Part shown: one piece after another, positions 23,743 through 34,800 of the stretch
Position numbering within the stretch: position 1 is the first letter of the stretch
Layout: each line of letters begins with the position of its first letter
Source: Heterostelium multicystogenum
Taxonomy: Eukaryota > Evosea > Eumycetozoa > Acytosteliales > Acytosteliaceae
DNA length: 64,000 nt
Assembly (NCBI GenBank): GCA_003667245.1
Contig: RCNN01000135.1
Coordinates: 1 to 64,000 of the forward strand
Direction: 5' to 3'
Made by a program: the position numbers and the translations under genes
The notes under the pieces: generated by a model
What the model saw: the letters and a program-made list of their open reading frames with translations, nothing else
Database searches by the model: none
Told to the model about the DNA's origin: nothing

Positions 23743-25014
23743 TAGTAAATAGATATATAATAATTGAATAGTTTTATTTGTTTTTTTTTACCAATTTTTT
23801 TTGTTTGTTAAACAAAAACAAAAAAAAAAACAATATATATATATATTTATTATCATAATATTAATATATACATACAAACCTGTACATCTTATTCCAAACT
23901 AAAACAATGGTAAAACAAACAACTCATTGAACAAAAATATTAGTTTCTAACAAGATATTCAAATCTGGCATATTTAGATTATGTTTTCATTAGAGTAATG
24001 AAATTAGTTAATTCTAATTAATCTTTGAATCGATTTTCAACATAATTGAATAAACTTTTAAAATGGTTGAAAAAGTGTTAAACTGATATGAAGTTACACC
24101 GACCTCTTTTTTTTAAATCATATTACCATCAATAACTGATCAGATAGATCTACTCAAACATCTGAAGAATTAATTAATAAAATTTAGTTTTTTAATTCGT
24201 ACGAATTTCTACCTGACCATTCTACAAACAGATTTATTGAACTTTTATCTCAAATGACTATTAAAATTAATTTAAAAATAAATTTAAAATAGAATGAACA
24301 TTGCTACACTCCTAACTCTTTGGAACCAATCAAAACAGTTGCTTTAACGATTGGTATTGGTAACCGTTATATGATTTGATTAATTGAATTAATTAATTTA
24401 TTAATCGATCACCAATATGAGATTTTATACAAAATTAATTAACATAACATAAACCAATCGCCATTGGTCACTGTTTATTTTGATCTCGACAAGAGTTTTC
24501 TGATCATCAGCCAAGAATCAAGATTGATTCACAATACAAGATTTACTTGTAACCCATCATTTCATTGTGCTGTATTTTTTTGCAAAAATTGGTGCTACAA
24601 AGTATTTATAATTAACAATTTATTGTTGATCAAAAAAATAGACAAAATCTCAGTTTGGGGATTGTTATTTTAAGTAGTTGGAGAGACTATTGTTGGGTGA
24701 TGATGAAAGCACGTATTTTAAACGAATAAAGGAAAATGTTTTGAGAGAACTGGGGATGGTCAGTGGTGATTAATTTACTTGAAAAAAATCAATCCAAATG
24801 TAACTTGAGCAAGTGACCATGTCGCATCAATTTGGTTTGGTTATTTTAAAAAAATTTAGAATTTTTTGATTTTGATTAGGCTGCACCTCACATTAACTGG
24901 GTTCGATGAATCAGTGGCAAAAAAACAAAAAAAGACCAAGACAAGTTTTGATTTTTTTATTGTTTTTTTGCCCCTTCACATCGATAATTTAATTTGATTG
25001 TGGTGATGATAAAA
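23743..25014. other. AT-rich intergenic
   Basis: No gene supported. The A/T palindrome after the small ORF lies at about 23797-23830. GC-richer patches around 24460-24560 and 24670-24910 give no plausible gene: the open stretch at 24464-24673 has no ATG start and no coding-like composition. Confidence 0.4.
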
Positions 25015-25206
25015 ATGACAACAAATCCATACCCGATGGTGTGGCAAGATCTATTTACTGATAGAATGAGTCCAAATTTAGCTTTTTTAGAACTACAACT
25101 AACTAAAGTTACTCAAACCTGCAAAGATGCATTTACAAAGGTTATTGGAGCAAACTCTGACAGTGAGGGTGTCTTTTCCATAAAAAAATATCATCATTTA
25201 TTGTAA
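25015..25206 (+). CDS. Candidate small protein (63 aa)
   Basis: An open frame from an ATG at 25015 (an upstream in-frame ATG at 25006 is also possible) to TAA at 25204-25206. It reads MTTNPYPMVWQDLFTDRMSP, then an amphipathic stretch (NLAFLELQLTKVTQTCKDAF) and a Ser/Gly-containing tail ending KKYHHLL. The mixed codon use, the AAAAATG start context and an AATAAA signal within 20 bases after the stop favour a real short gene over chance in a region of about 80% A/T. No homologue is recognised. It could also be one exon of a larger gene, but no convincing splice partners are seen nearby. Confidence 0.42.
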   Translation: MTTNPYPMVWQDLFTDRMSPNLAFLELQLTKVTQTCKDAFTKVIGANSDSEGVFSIKKYHHLL

Positions 25207-26247
25207 TAAAAAATAAATAAAAATAATTATTATTTAAGCATTAATTTAAATACTAATAATCAGCATCTCCATAATTGAGAACACACAGGTACTTTTAAGA
25301 TAAATCTATTTGTATGTTGTGATGTTAATAGTAAGATCAACCAAAAATAATAGTAGTCTTACCAACAAGATTTATGACTGTTGTGCATAGTTTCAAACAT
25401 AGATTTGTAACTTCATGTCATTTTCAACCAAAAACAAAAAAAACCAATAGAAAATCACTACTAAAAAGCAACAACTAGTTACCAAAATAAATCACCAAAA
25501 TTCAAAAAAACCAATCAACAACACACCAAGTCATTCTTGAAAATATATATCAATTAAATAACCAAAACAAGTATTCCAAAACTGAGTTCAGAGTGAACAC
25601 AATAAATTTCAAAGTTCGATTGTGTTTTTAGGTTTTAATTTTCTTTTAAAATATTTTATAACATTTTTTATTTTCCTTTAATATTTTTTATTATTAAATA
25701 ACAACCATAGTAAATAACATTTCTTACTCATTCCAATCAATTACAATCACTCCTTACCATTGCCACCGAATCCATTTTTAATTTCTTTTCAATCAATTGC
25801 GCAATCATAATATAATATAATATAATATAATATAATATAATATAATATAATTCAACAACATTTAAATCATTTTTACAACAATCCATCAGACTCCAATCCA
25901 ACCATCTATCAACATTTATATTTTCTTTTTAAAGTTTAAACATTAATAATTAATATTCATATCTAATTCATATCATTAATTTCTTCGTATCAACACTTAT
26001 TTTACCTCAATCAGCATATTTATTTATTTATTATCTATTTATTAAAATAACAATTTTCATTTCCAACGATTTATCTTGTTTATTCATTCATAATTATACA
26101 ATATATATTTCTACAAATATTTAATATCTTTCTTTATAATAATAATTTCAAAAGTAATTGAAAGATAATCAATTTTCCAAACAAAGAGGATTTATTCCTT
26201 TATGGTGGTTATTAATTTATGAGGTTGGCAGCCATTGATAAGTAAGG
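25207..26247. other. AT-rich promoter region of the GATA gene
   Basis: No gene supported. Contains the pentanucleotide microsatellite at 25808-25851, listed separately, and long T/A runs. It should include the promoter and leader of the GATA-factor gene. Confidence 0.4.
25808..25851. repeat. (TATAA)n microsatellite
   Basis: About nine tandem copies of a five-base TATAA/ATAAT unit in an intergenic promoter region. Such tracts are length-variable. Confidence 0.85.
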
Positions 26248-27637
26248 ATGTTACCAACTTGGACAGCAATTCCGAATAATAATCAGGAACAACAACAGCA
26301 ACAACAACAACAAAAGCAACAACAGCATCATCAGCCAATTCATCCACAAATACAAAAATCCAATTCATTTCACGATCTACCAACTCATCAAAGTCCACTA
26401 AGAGCTTCTATAAATAGTAGGAATAATGTACATTATCATCCATATCAACAACAACAATCATCAACATTAAATATATCCCCGACACCTCACCATGGAATTT
26501 CCACTTCCCCAACCTCTTCCTCCTCTTCCCAAAATCAACATGCTTATGGGTATCATAACTATAGCTATCCTTTGTATCAAGGAATGCCTCAATCTCCGCA
26601 GTCTGTAGTGATTCCTCACTATAATTACCCTTACCACAGTTATCCTCACCATGGTAACACTTCTCCCCAAACACCTACAGCACCAACTACGCCAAATTCA
26701 TCGAGTCCACCACCCAACTTATTTTTTCACTCTGCGGTCACTACACCAATTCAATTGTCTCCGCGACTAAATATATCCCAGAATAACGAGCATCCACACT
26801 CTCCCATATATTATCCACCCAGCCACTACCCCCAAACGATGCACATGACTCCACTTTCTCCAGAGTCATTAGTTTTACAACGAGCTCCTACCCACTCGAC
26901 ACACCAAAATCCAAACCAACAAGAGTTTTTATCACCACCTATAGTTGAAGGAGGATTTTACAGTATGATTAGTTCTCTACTTCCTCTTTGTCGAGATATA
27001 GATCAAGAAAGAGGTGTTACCAAAGAGAAAACCAAAATGATGAACGAACTACATGATAAAGTAGAATCAATTATGAAAAGAATAGACCGAGTAAAGAAAT
27101 CGAAATCCAATGAGACGAGCCAAAAAAAGGAAGAGTAAGTGCCAATAAATGATGAGCTATTAAAGACAGGAAATTAATGTTAATATATCTTTGGTAAATA
27201 GATATTTTGACTTACGGCCAAGAAGAAATAGAAAAAGTACCAATAAGTATGAGCATAGTGACGACAGTACTAAGTGCCAGAGATGCGGAACTGCAGAAAC
27301 ACCCGAATGGAGGAAAGGTCCCGATGGCCATCGATCTCTTTGTAATGCATGTGGACTGCATTTCGCAAAAGCTAAAAAGAAAGAAAAAGAATTAGATCAA
27401 CAGCTAAAGCCTGATTTACAACCACCTCCTCCTGTTGTATTAAATATAAATAATTTATTAAGCAATCCAAGTACTGATGATAACTTTACGACGACGACCA
27501 CCACGACGACGACCACCACAACTACCAACAGCAATACATTCAATGATAGTCAAAATATAACTTACATCTCACCATCATCCAGTTCTTTTACAAAATCACA
27601 AAATCAACAAAAAGAACAAAACAATACAGATAAATAA
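26248..27637 (+). CDS. GATA-type zinc finger transcription factor
   Basis: Nuclear DNA-binding protein. Two exons, 26248-27134 and 27202-27637, separated by a 67-bp intron (GTAAGT...TAG), encode about 440 residues. The N-terminal half is a long Gln/His/Pro/Ser/Thr-rich region with poly-Q (from about residue 14) and repeated SP/TP sites. A charged helical segment ([20 protein letters not shown]) ends exon 1. Exon 2 opens with a basic [16 protein letters not shown] stretch and the single GATA finger, [18 protein letters not shown] then [11 protein letters not shown], with C-x2-C and CNAC ligands and the TPEWR DNA-contact block. After the finger come a Lys-rich arm and a long poly-Thr tract (ACC/ACG/ACA codons, 27487-27525). 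Dictyostelids use a set of single-finger GATA factors (the gta genes) in cell-fate control; I cannot tell which member this is. The frame is intact. Confidence 0.92.
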
Positions 27638-28764
27638 GATTTATTTATTACTCCTTTGAACATTTTGTTGTTTTAATAAAATGATCAAACTTCTATACAT
27701 TATGATACATACACAAGATAGTTTAATGATTAGATTAATCATAATAATAGATTAAATTTAATTACATATCAATTAGACCATAATCACTCAAAACACCAAA
27801 ATTACAAATCATCAATATTAAATTGTTAAACTGGTAATCAATCAATAGATAGAGTGAGTGTTACTAATAATAAGAGTAGAACCAAAGCCAACCAATGACA
27901 AAGAAGAGAAATTTATATAACCATTTCAAATTAACCATATGCACACAAATTGAGTAATAATAACAAAAGAAGCTAAATTTAACCATGAGCTTTTCATATG
28001 ATATATATTTACTTCCCAATCAATTAAAAACAAATGTGGCATGAATAATAAGGAATGATTGGATTGTGGGAACAGTGTCGACAATTTTAGAGCTTTTACA
28101 TGTTTTTTTTTGGAGCACCATGATTTAAAAAAAATTCTTAAAATAGATCTTTAAACAGTGAAAACTTTTCAATTGAAAGCATCTCCTAAAGTAGTTTACA
28201 AAAAGGTTTGTTTTTAATTAAATTATTAATAATGGAGTGTGAGATGCTCGATATCCGTCAATCCATCTTGCCAAGCAAATCATAATCAACATCATCATCA
28301 CCAAAATAAAACAATATTATAATTTTAGACCTAAGTTTTGGTTTAGGTTTAGGCAGACACAAGTGAAAGTGTGAGCTATAGTATATTACCACAGCGTAGA
28401 AGATTACTTTTTGATTAAATGAAATGATGTGTATTACTATTTATTGCCTATTGAATTGATATCATCACCCACCACCACTGCCTACTATTTTCTCTTTTGA
28501 TAGGTTAACAAGGTAAACCCAACCAATGTTTATTAAATAATGAATCTGGTTCAAATATAGCTCAAATTTATTTTGTTGATTTCAAATTAGAATGTAAACA
28601 GACTTATTCTGATTGCATTCTGGTTAGCTTTAATCTCCATTCTCACATTTATATATTCATTTCACACCAACTAGAATCAAATATATAATACTTTTAAGTG
28701 TTTAAAGTTATTGCATAAGAACATTATTTATTTCTCTATTATCTATTTATTTTAACATTTACAA
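27638..28764. other. Intergenic region
   Basis: AT-rich, no gene supported. A direct TTTAGGTTTAGG repeat lies at about 28341-28353. Contains the promoter of the hypothetical gene at 28765. Confidence 0.4.
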
Positions 28765-29273
28765 ATGACTGAATACCAAGTTGATAAAAGATTCACAATT
28801 AATTTTATTATTAATCAACACCATTCGATACTCTATGGCGGAGAATGGAATAGTTGTGATAAAAGCAATTATGGATACTTTAATCATCCAACCAATCCAT
28901 ACCAATTTCAGTCCAATGAATGTCGGACAAAAAGTTGTCCATTTAAATAAATTTATTAAAAATTTATAACACCACTGGAAATACTGAATATTTTGTTGTA
29001 AATAAAACCAACTCCAAGAGTGACCACATCCCAATCAGTACCATAAGTGGCAGCACTAGTCCCAAGAAATATCCAAAGAGAACCTGGTCCAAAGTTGACA
29101 AGGATTACGTGATGAAAATGATCACCCCCGAAATTTTACAAAGTATATCGAGCAAGGACCGAATGAAGCTTTTCCAGAGAGTGGCCGACAAACTAAACCG
29201 AACCGTGATTGCAACTCAAGAGATCTACTATAAATCTCTTCGTGTCCTAGAGAAACAACAACAAACCCCTTAA
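28765..29273 (+). CDS. Hypothetical protein (possible Alba-like N-terminus)
   Basis: Coding character is clear in 29020-29273, where GC rises and a single frame reads ISTISGSTSPKKYPKRTWSK, then VDKDYVMKMITPEILQSISS and RMKLFQRVADKLNRT, ending EKQQQTP. This is a basic helical domain of unknown family. The upstream part from the ATG at 28765 (MTEYQVDKRFTINFIIN) must switch frame to NTIRYSMAENGIVVIKAIMD and again near 28965 to reach the C-terminal frame. The NTIRYSMAEN...IVVIKA block followed by VGQKVVHLNKFIKNLYNTTG loosely recalls the Alba nucleic-acid-binding fold, which dictyostelids have, but the match is weak. The frame changes may be assembly errors or an unseen intron. Confidence 0.5.
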
Positions 29274-32259
29274 GCAACTATAGCATGGTTACAAATTTTT
29301 TCCAATCCTGTCAGGAATGTCAAACTATCAACCAAGTTGGGACTGCTCATCATATTCTATTTATAATATATGGAGTATCAGAAATGCTGGGTTACAAATT
29401 GGATGGTAGCCCCAATCCGAGGCTATCTTGAATCCAATCAGTCTTGGGTGTTTAGTCATCTACACCCTACTTCACACGAATGTTTAATGGTTAACTTCAA
29501 CAACTAGAGAATTATTGATATTCTCAAAACTTCAACATTTTAATATGCTGATTTTACCTAATAAATATATACATATATTTTATTATGAAGATATTTTTTA
29601 GGTTGTTTTTTTTTTTTTGTTTTTTATGTTTTTATTTGCAAAAAGTCGACTTTTCTTTAAGTGGTGGGGTGAGGTTTGACAAAAAAAATAGAGAAAAAAA
29701 TAAAGACTCTGGGCTGATTTTGAAAGAAAGAACAACAATTGCAACACCCAAACATTTCTATTTTCTTTTTAGTTTTTTTTTAAAAAGAAACGAAACTGCT
29801 GCTCCTTCTACAACACTTTACTCTTAAAAATTTGTCAAAAAAATAAAATAAAAATAAAATAAATAATAAATAATATTTTGTTATTTATTATAACAAAACA
29901 ACACATACAATAAAATAACAACAAGAACAACAACAAATAACATCAATAACACTAGAGCAAATATACATTGTACTATAAATAATAATAACAATAACAATAA
30001 CAATAGCAATAATAATAATAATATAGTAATAACAAAATAGCAGGTAGATTGTTGTGTTTCAAAACAAATAATTATAGTTTTATTTCTTTTTTTTTAAATT
30101 TTCGACATTAACTAATATCATCACTATGCAGACAAATTAAGTAGTATGAAAGTATAATAGATAGGATCGTTTAAATTCATAGTAGATAGTAACAGTAGGC
30201 AGTAACAGTAGTTAGAATCACCAACCAACAACATCAACTTGAAAGCAGCAGCAGCTTAATATTTTTATAATAGTTGTTCAACTTCATATATAGTGTATCA
30301 TAATAGTTCATATTATATATAAGTAGGATATTAGTTTATAATTCAAAAAAGTAAATAGATAATCTCATAGTAAATTATCTAATAATCGTTCTGACAGCAG
30401 TTGTAGTCTATACTCTTGCTGTGGTTTACCAGTTGACAACAAGATTTCTTGTTTTTTTTTGTTCAATAATTTAATAATAATAATAAGGTAGGTTAAGTTC
30501 TCATCATGTAACAAATATAGATAGATATAGGATTAATTATATATCTGCAGTGTAGTTGAAGCAGTGTAACATAGACAGACTTGTTAATTTAATTAAAATT
30601 AAATCAATTGATAAAATCTGTCTTTTTTATTTATTTAAACATTCAATCAGAGGAAGTAAACACCAGCTACCCATTTTTTACATGTAATATTATAGATGTA
30701 CAACTATAATTAAAATCCATTTTATATATAAATATTTTCAAGTATTGGTGGTGTTTTATATGTGTTGTGTGGTAATGTTATTATGTGTTTATCATCATTT
30801 TTTTTAAATTTGAAGAAATAATAACAAATCTAAAGAAATAAAAATATTGGAGTCGATTATCTTTCAATACATTCAAACCAATCTATTATCCTATATCATC
30901 CAATCGACAGCCATTCTAAATCCTGGATAGCTTTACATTTATTATACATGAAAATATTGCAAACAGTATTTAATATATTATTCGACATTGTATTGCAGTA
31001 ACATAACTCTCAAATATTAAATTGTAAAGAAAGAAATACAAACAAAACAAATAGTTATAAATATCAAGTAAAACAAAAAAACAAAAAAAACCAAAGTAAA
31101 AAACTATCTCAATCGACGTCGTTGTTTGAGTAGTGTTTTTAAATTAAAAAGTATTAATCAATAATATAATGATATTTTAGGACACCACATTTAAATAGTA
31201 TATGTGACATTCCATTATTTAAGGAGAATTAATAATTATTCCAATATATATTTTTAAAACACTGATACAAACAATTAAAGTTAAAACACTAGAATACCAA
31301 TTAAAAGTAAATTAATGTACTGTAATCAAATCAACATTTATCTATCCAATTTGGTATATCTTCTTTTTATCTACACATCTCCAATTCTGATTGCAAAACT
31401 ATTATCGACACACCTATTCACTCCTTTATCAAATAATTATTGTTTGTTTCTATTTTTTTTGTTTTTTTGTTTTTTTTTTTGGTTGTAACTAAACACATAT
31501 TTTAAAACAAATTATCTATTTAACAAGAAAGAATCATTAGTAGCAGCAGCAGTATCAAACAAGTCCAGACCAACTAATCATCAGTCATCAAATCATCAAT
31601 CCAACCAGCCCCAATTATTTCACTCTATTGATTGAAACAATAATCAAATAGCCATAATAATATTATTATAGAGATAGATAATCATTTATTTACATTATTA
31701 ATCACTACTCATCACAATCAATCTACTGTCGAAACATATTACAAGTTGCTGTATACTAATAGCAATGCTCACTTTTTCCACAACTATTCTATGATTTTAA
31801 ATTGATTTATATATTTGATTTAAAGATTCCATACACAGTTGTGTTCTGTTACTTAAGCTTAGTTTCCCAACACCTAATTATTTAAATAATCGGCTCCCCT
31901 CGCTCTCTACACCACTTCCAAACCAGAGTTTTAGAGTTTCTCTTTTAAAATTATTATTGTTTTAATAATAGTTATTTCAGCATCTTCAAAAAATATATAC
32001 TTACCAATATTTCTTTTTGCAGCTCAATAGTTAAATTTGAAATTTAATTGTATCATTTTTTATCAATTACTACTACTTACTGATAGATTAACGTTAAATC
32101 ATCACCCAGTAATAGTAATCTTTCAAAACTCTATTCAACTCAACTGAAACGAAACGAATTTTATCAATTACATTGATTTTTGAAACATTCCTCTTCAATC
32201 ATTTATATTCTTTATCATAAAGCGACCTACAGTTATAATTGTGTCAAATTACCAGAAAG
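29274..32259. other. 3-kb gene-poor region
   Basis: No complete gene is supported. 29283-29432 keeps one open frame with a zinc-knuckle-like block (see findings). From 29580 on it is AT-rich, with CAACAA/AATAAC runs (about 29895-30040), T homopolymers and TATATA stretches. The long AT-rich upstream of the RRM/R3H gene suggests an extended promoter and leader. Confidence 0.45.
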
Positions 32260-34032
32260 ATGATGGAAGAACCAAAGCACCCTTCAATTGAAGAGCTTTC
32301 TTTTGAGGATCTTACATTTGGCGAGTCTGCCGATTTGGCATTGAATGAGCAAGATTCCTCAGTAAAGAGAGATCTTCTTTTACGTAAATCCCAAGGCATT
32401 GGTGCTACACTTACTACATCGGCACACACCTCTGCAACTGCGACCAATATTTTAGGAGTTGGTGGTAAATCAAAAGATAAACGAACAAAAAGCGACAAGT
32501 CCGATCGTCATGCAGTGTTAATTTCAACTAAAGGCGACAAAATTAATTTAGCCGTCCTTTTAAAACAACTTGAGGAATGTGGACCAGTTCGAGCTCACCA
32601 CTTCCGAGACCGTCAAAACTTTGGATTCGTTCAATTCCTCGACTCTGAATCAGCTGACAACGCCATAGAGATGTTAAACAACAAAGAAGTTGATGGACAA
32701 ATCATTCAAATCGAAAGAATCAAACGTATTACACCAGGAAAAGATCCACGTGTTGCCACCGTTGGTTCACCACAATGTTCATCGCTTCCAACACAGTTAC
32801 CATCGATGATTGAAAACAAGCCAGACTCGACATTGGTTTTAAAGAACCTTCCCTTTAATCTTCGCCAGGTACAACTGCAAGAGATACTTGAGAACATTAA
32901 TCCATCTGCCCCTCAGTCAGTAAACTTTCACTATGATAGCATCGGTGTATTCCGTGGAATGGCATTCGTCAAATATCGTCTTCTCGAAGACGCAATCAAG
33001 GTATTTGATGCCTTGAATGGCGCCGATGTACATGGTCGTCGAGTAAGACTCGAGTATAAGAGAAAAGTTAGCAAATCAAGTGAGATTCCATCCGAAGTTC
33101 TTGAGGATGAGAAGCTCAGAAAGGTATGGGATCAACTGCGTGAATTCAAAGAGGATCCAAATGCCTCAGAGATTACTTTTTCTACATTCACAGGTGTACA
33201 GAGAATGTACATCCACAATATGGCTGAAAAGCTGAAACTCTCGCACACATCAGTTGGTGAGGAGCCAAATCGTTCCATTATTGTCACCAACAAGAAACCC
33301 ATTATCGGAACACCAGGAAAAGATGATATGATGTCACAGTTCTTATCTTCATCCCCAGCCTCAATTGGTGGACATTTGGCTCCTCTCTCTACAACTCCAA
33401 CCAACTCATATATACCTCACTTTCATCGACTCCTACCTCTTCGATGTTTATCAGTAAGCCAATGGAGCTTAGCTCAAGTTTTGGTAACCATTTCCTGCGT
33501 ACTCCACCTTCATCAATCTCTGGCAAGACACCATCGCTCCTTATAAATGACTCAAAGATTGCAACATCATGGGAGAAATCACCAACAAACAGTCTCATCT
33601 CTAACCCATTCACAACAAGAGGCTTCGGTAATATGGTGCGTGATCGTTCAGGATCGGACATTGAGCTATCTACATCACCCGGTAGTAACCTTTGGCGTAA
33701 TCCTACAAACAGTTTAAATAGTTTCAGTAATTTCTCAGCCAGTAATAGTTTTTCCAAGTGCAAATGCTGGTAGTTTAAGTTCCCTTTTACAACAACAACA
33801 ACAATCACATTTCAACATAAGCAGCAGTATAAATATAAATAGTCCACTCCACAATAATAGTTTCAATAGTAATAATAATAATAGCAATAGTAATAGTTTA
33901 GTTTCTTCACCAATACTACGTCAACCAAAAGGTCCAGACGGTACAAAAGGTTTTTCAGATGGTTACAAAGCAACTAGAAAGTTGGTACCTAGCCCACTTG
34001 TTTCTCCAGTTATTCACTCACCCACAAACTAA
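32260..34032 (+). CDS. RNA-binding protein with two RRMs and an R3H domain
   Basis: Cytoplasmic or nuclear RNA-binding protein, about 590 residues. The first ATG is 32260 (MMEEPKHPSIEELSFEDLTF). RRM1 spans roughly residues 85-155 (HAVLISTKGDKINLAVLLKQ, with an RNP1-like QNFGFVQFLD). RRM2 spans roughly residues 195-270 (STLVLKNLPFNLRQVQLQEI; FRGMAFVKYR). An R3H domain follows at about residues 290-350 (FTGVQRMYIHNMAEKLKLSH, with the RSIIVTN end). This RRM-RRM-R3H order with ELSFEDLTFGE near the start recalls fungal and metazoan post-transcriptional regulators, but I cannot name an orthologue. The C-terminal third is Ser/Pro/Asn-rich with poly-Q and poly-N (33790-33900) and ends VPSPLVSPVIHSPTN. 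Two frame slips, near 33412 and 33750, are probably errors. No introns are evident. Confidence 0.82.
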
Positions 34033-34800
34033 AAAAATACTTTTTTTTTTTTTCCAAATATTCTTTTCAAAATATAATGCAATATTATATTCTTCCTTCT
34101 CGCTACCATTGTTAATATTCAATCAACAACAAACCAATTTATTTATTATAATATTTATTGAAGTTAAATAACTATTATATTAACCTTTTAATCAAATCGA
34201 ATGTTACATTTTATTAACAAAACAACCAACCCAACCCAAACATAAATAAATCAAGTAAAGTAATGCAGCCATCCATCATTCATTTGTAAATGAATCAAAT
34301 ATAAAATAAATCTTTCAATCAAATAAATTATATAAACTTAAATCTTGCCACTTATTTGGACCCAAGTTCAAATGTTTTAACAGCATTAAAAATAGCAAAA
34401 ACAAAAAAAAAAAAAAATAAAAAATAAAAAAGATTGATTTAAAAAATTGGTAAAAAAAAGTATGATAGTTTTTGGCAGCAATAATTGCTATCTGTCGAGT
34501 TTGTTATTTATATTTATAGTTGTATAGTATAGTATAAAGGTTGAGAAAGAATAACATACAGCTGTTCTTCATCTATACTTTATCTTGTTTTTATGTAAAT
34601 ATAAATAGCTCCTACTCAAACCACCCTATTACAATAACTTATATTACAGTAATATTATTAGTATTTATTTAACATAATAAGAACAAAAAAACAACAATAC
34701 AACATCAAAAACAACGTAGTATTACAACAAAAGATTGATATAGTTTTAGAATATAGATATATTTCATCACATATATATAGAGTAGTAACAATAAAATACA
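34033..34800. other. Intergenic region upstream of tor
   Basis: AT-rich, no gene supported. It has an A-rich run at about 34402-34432 and repeated TATAGTATAG units at 34524-34537. Holds the tor promoter. Confidence 0.45.

Noticed and set aside
24464..24673. 69-codon open stretch
   Set aside because: No ATG at its start, AT-driven composition, no similarity recognised.
29585..29827. 80-codon ORF starting MKIFFRLFFFFCF, signal-peptide-like
   Set aside because: Hydrophobic start is produced by T homopolymers; the rest has no coding composition and no splice or homologue support.
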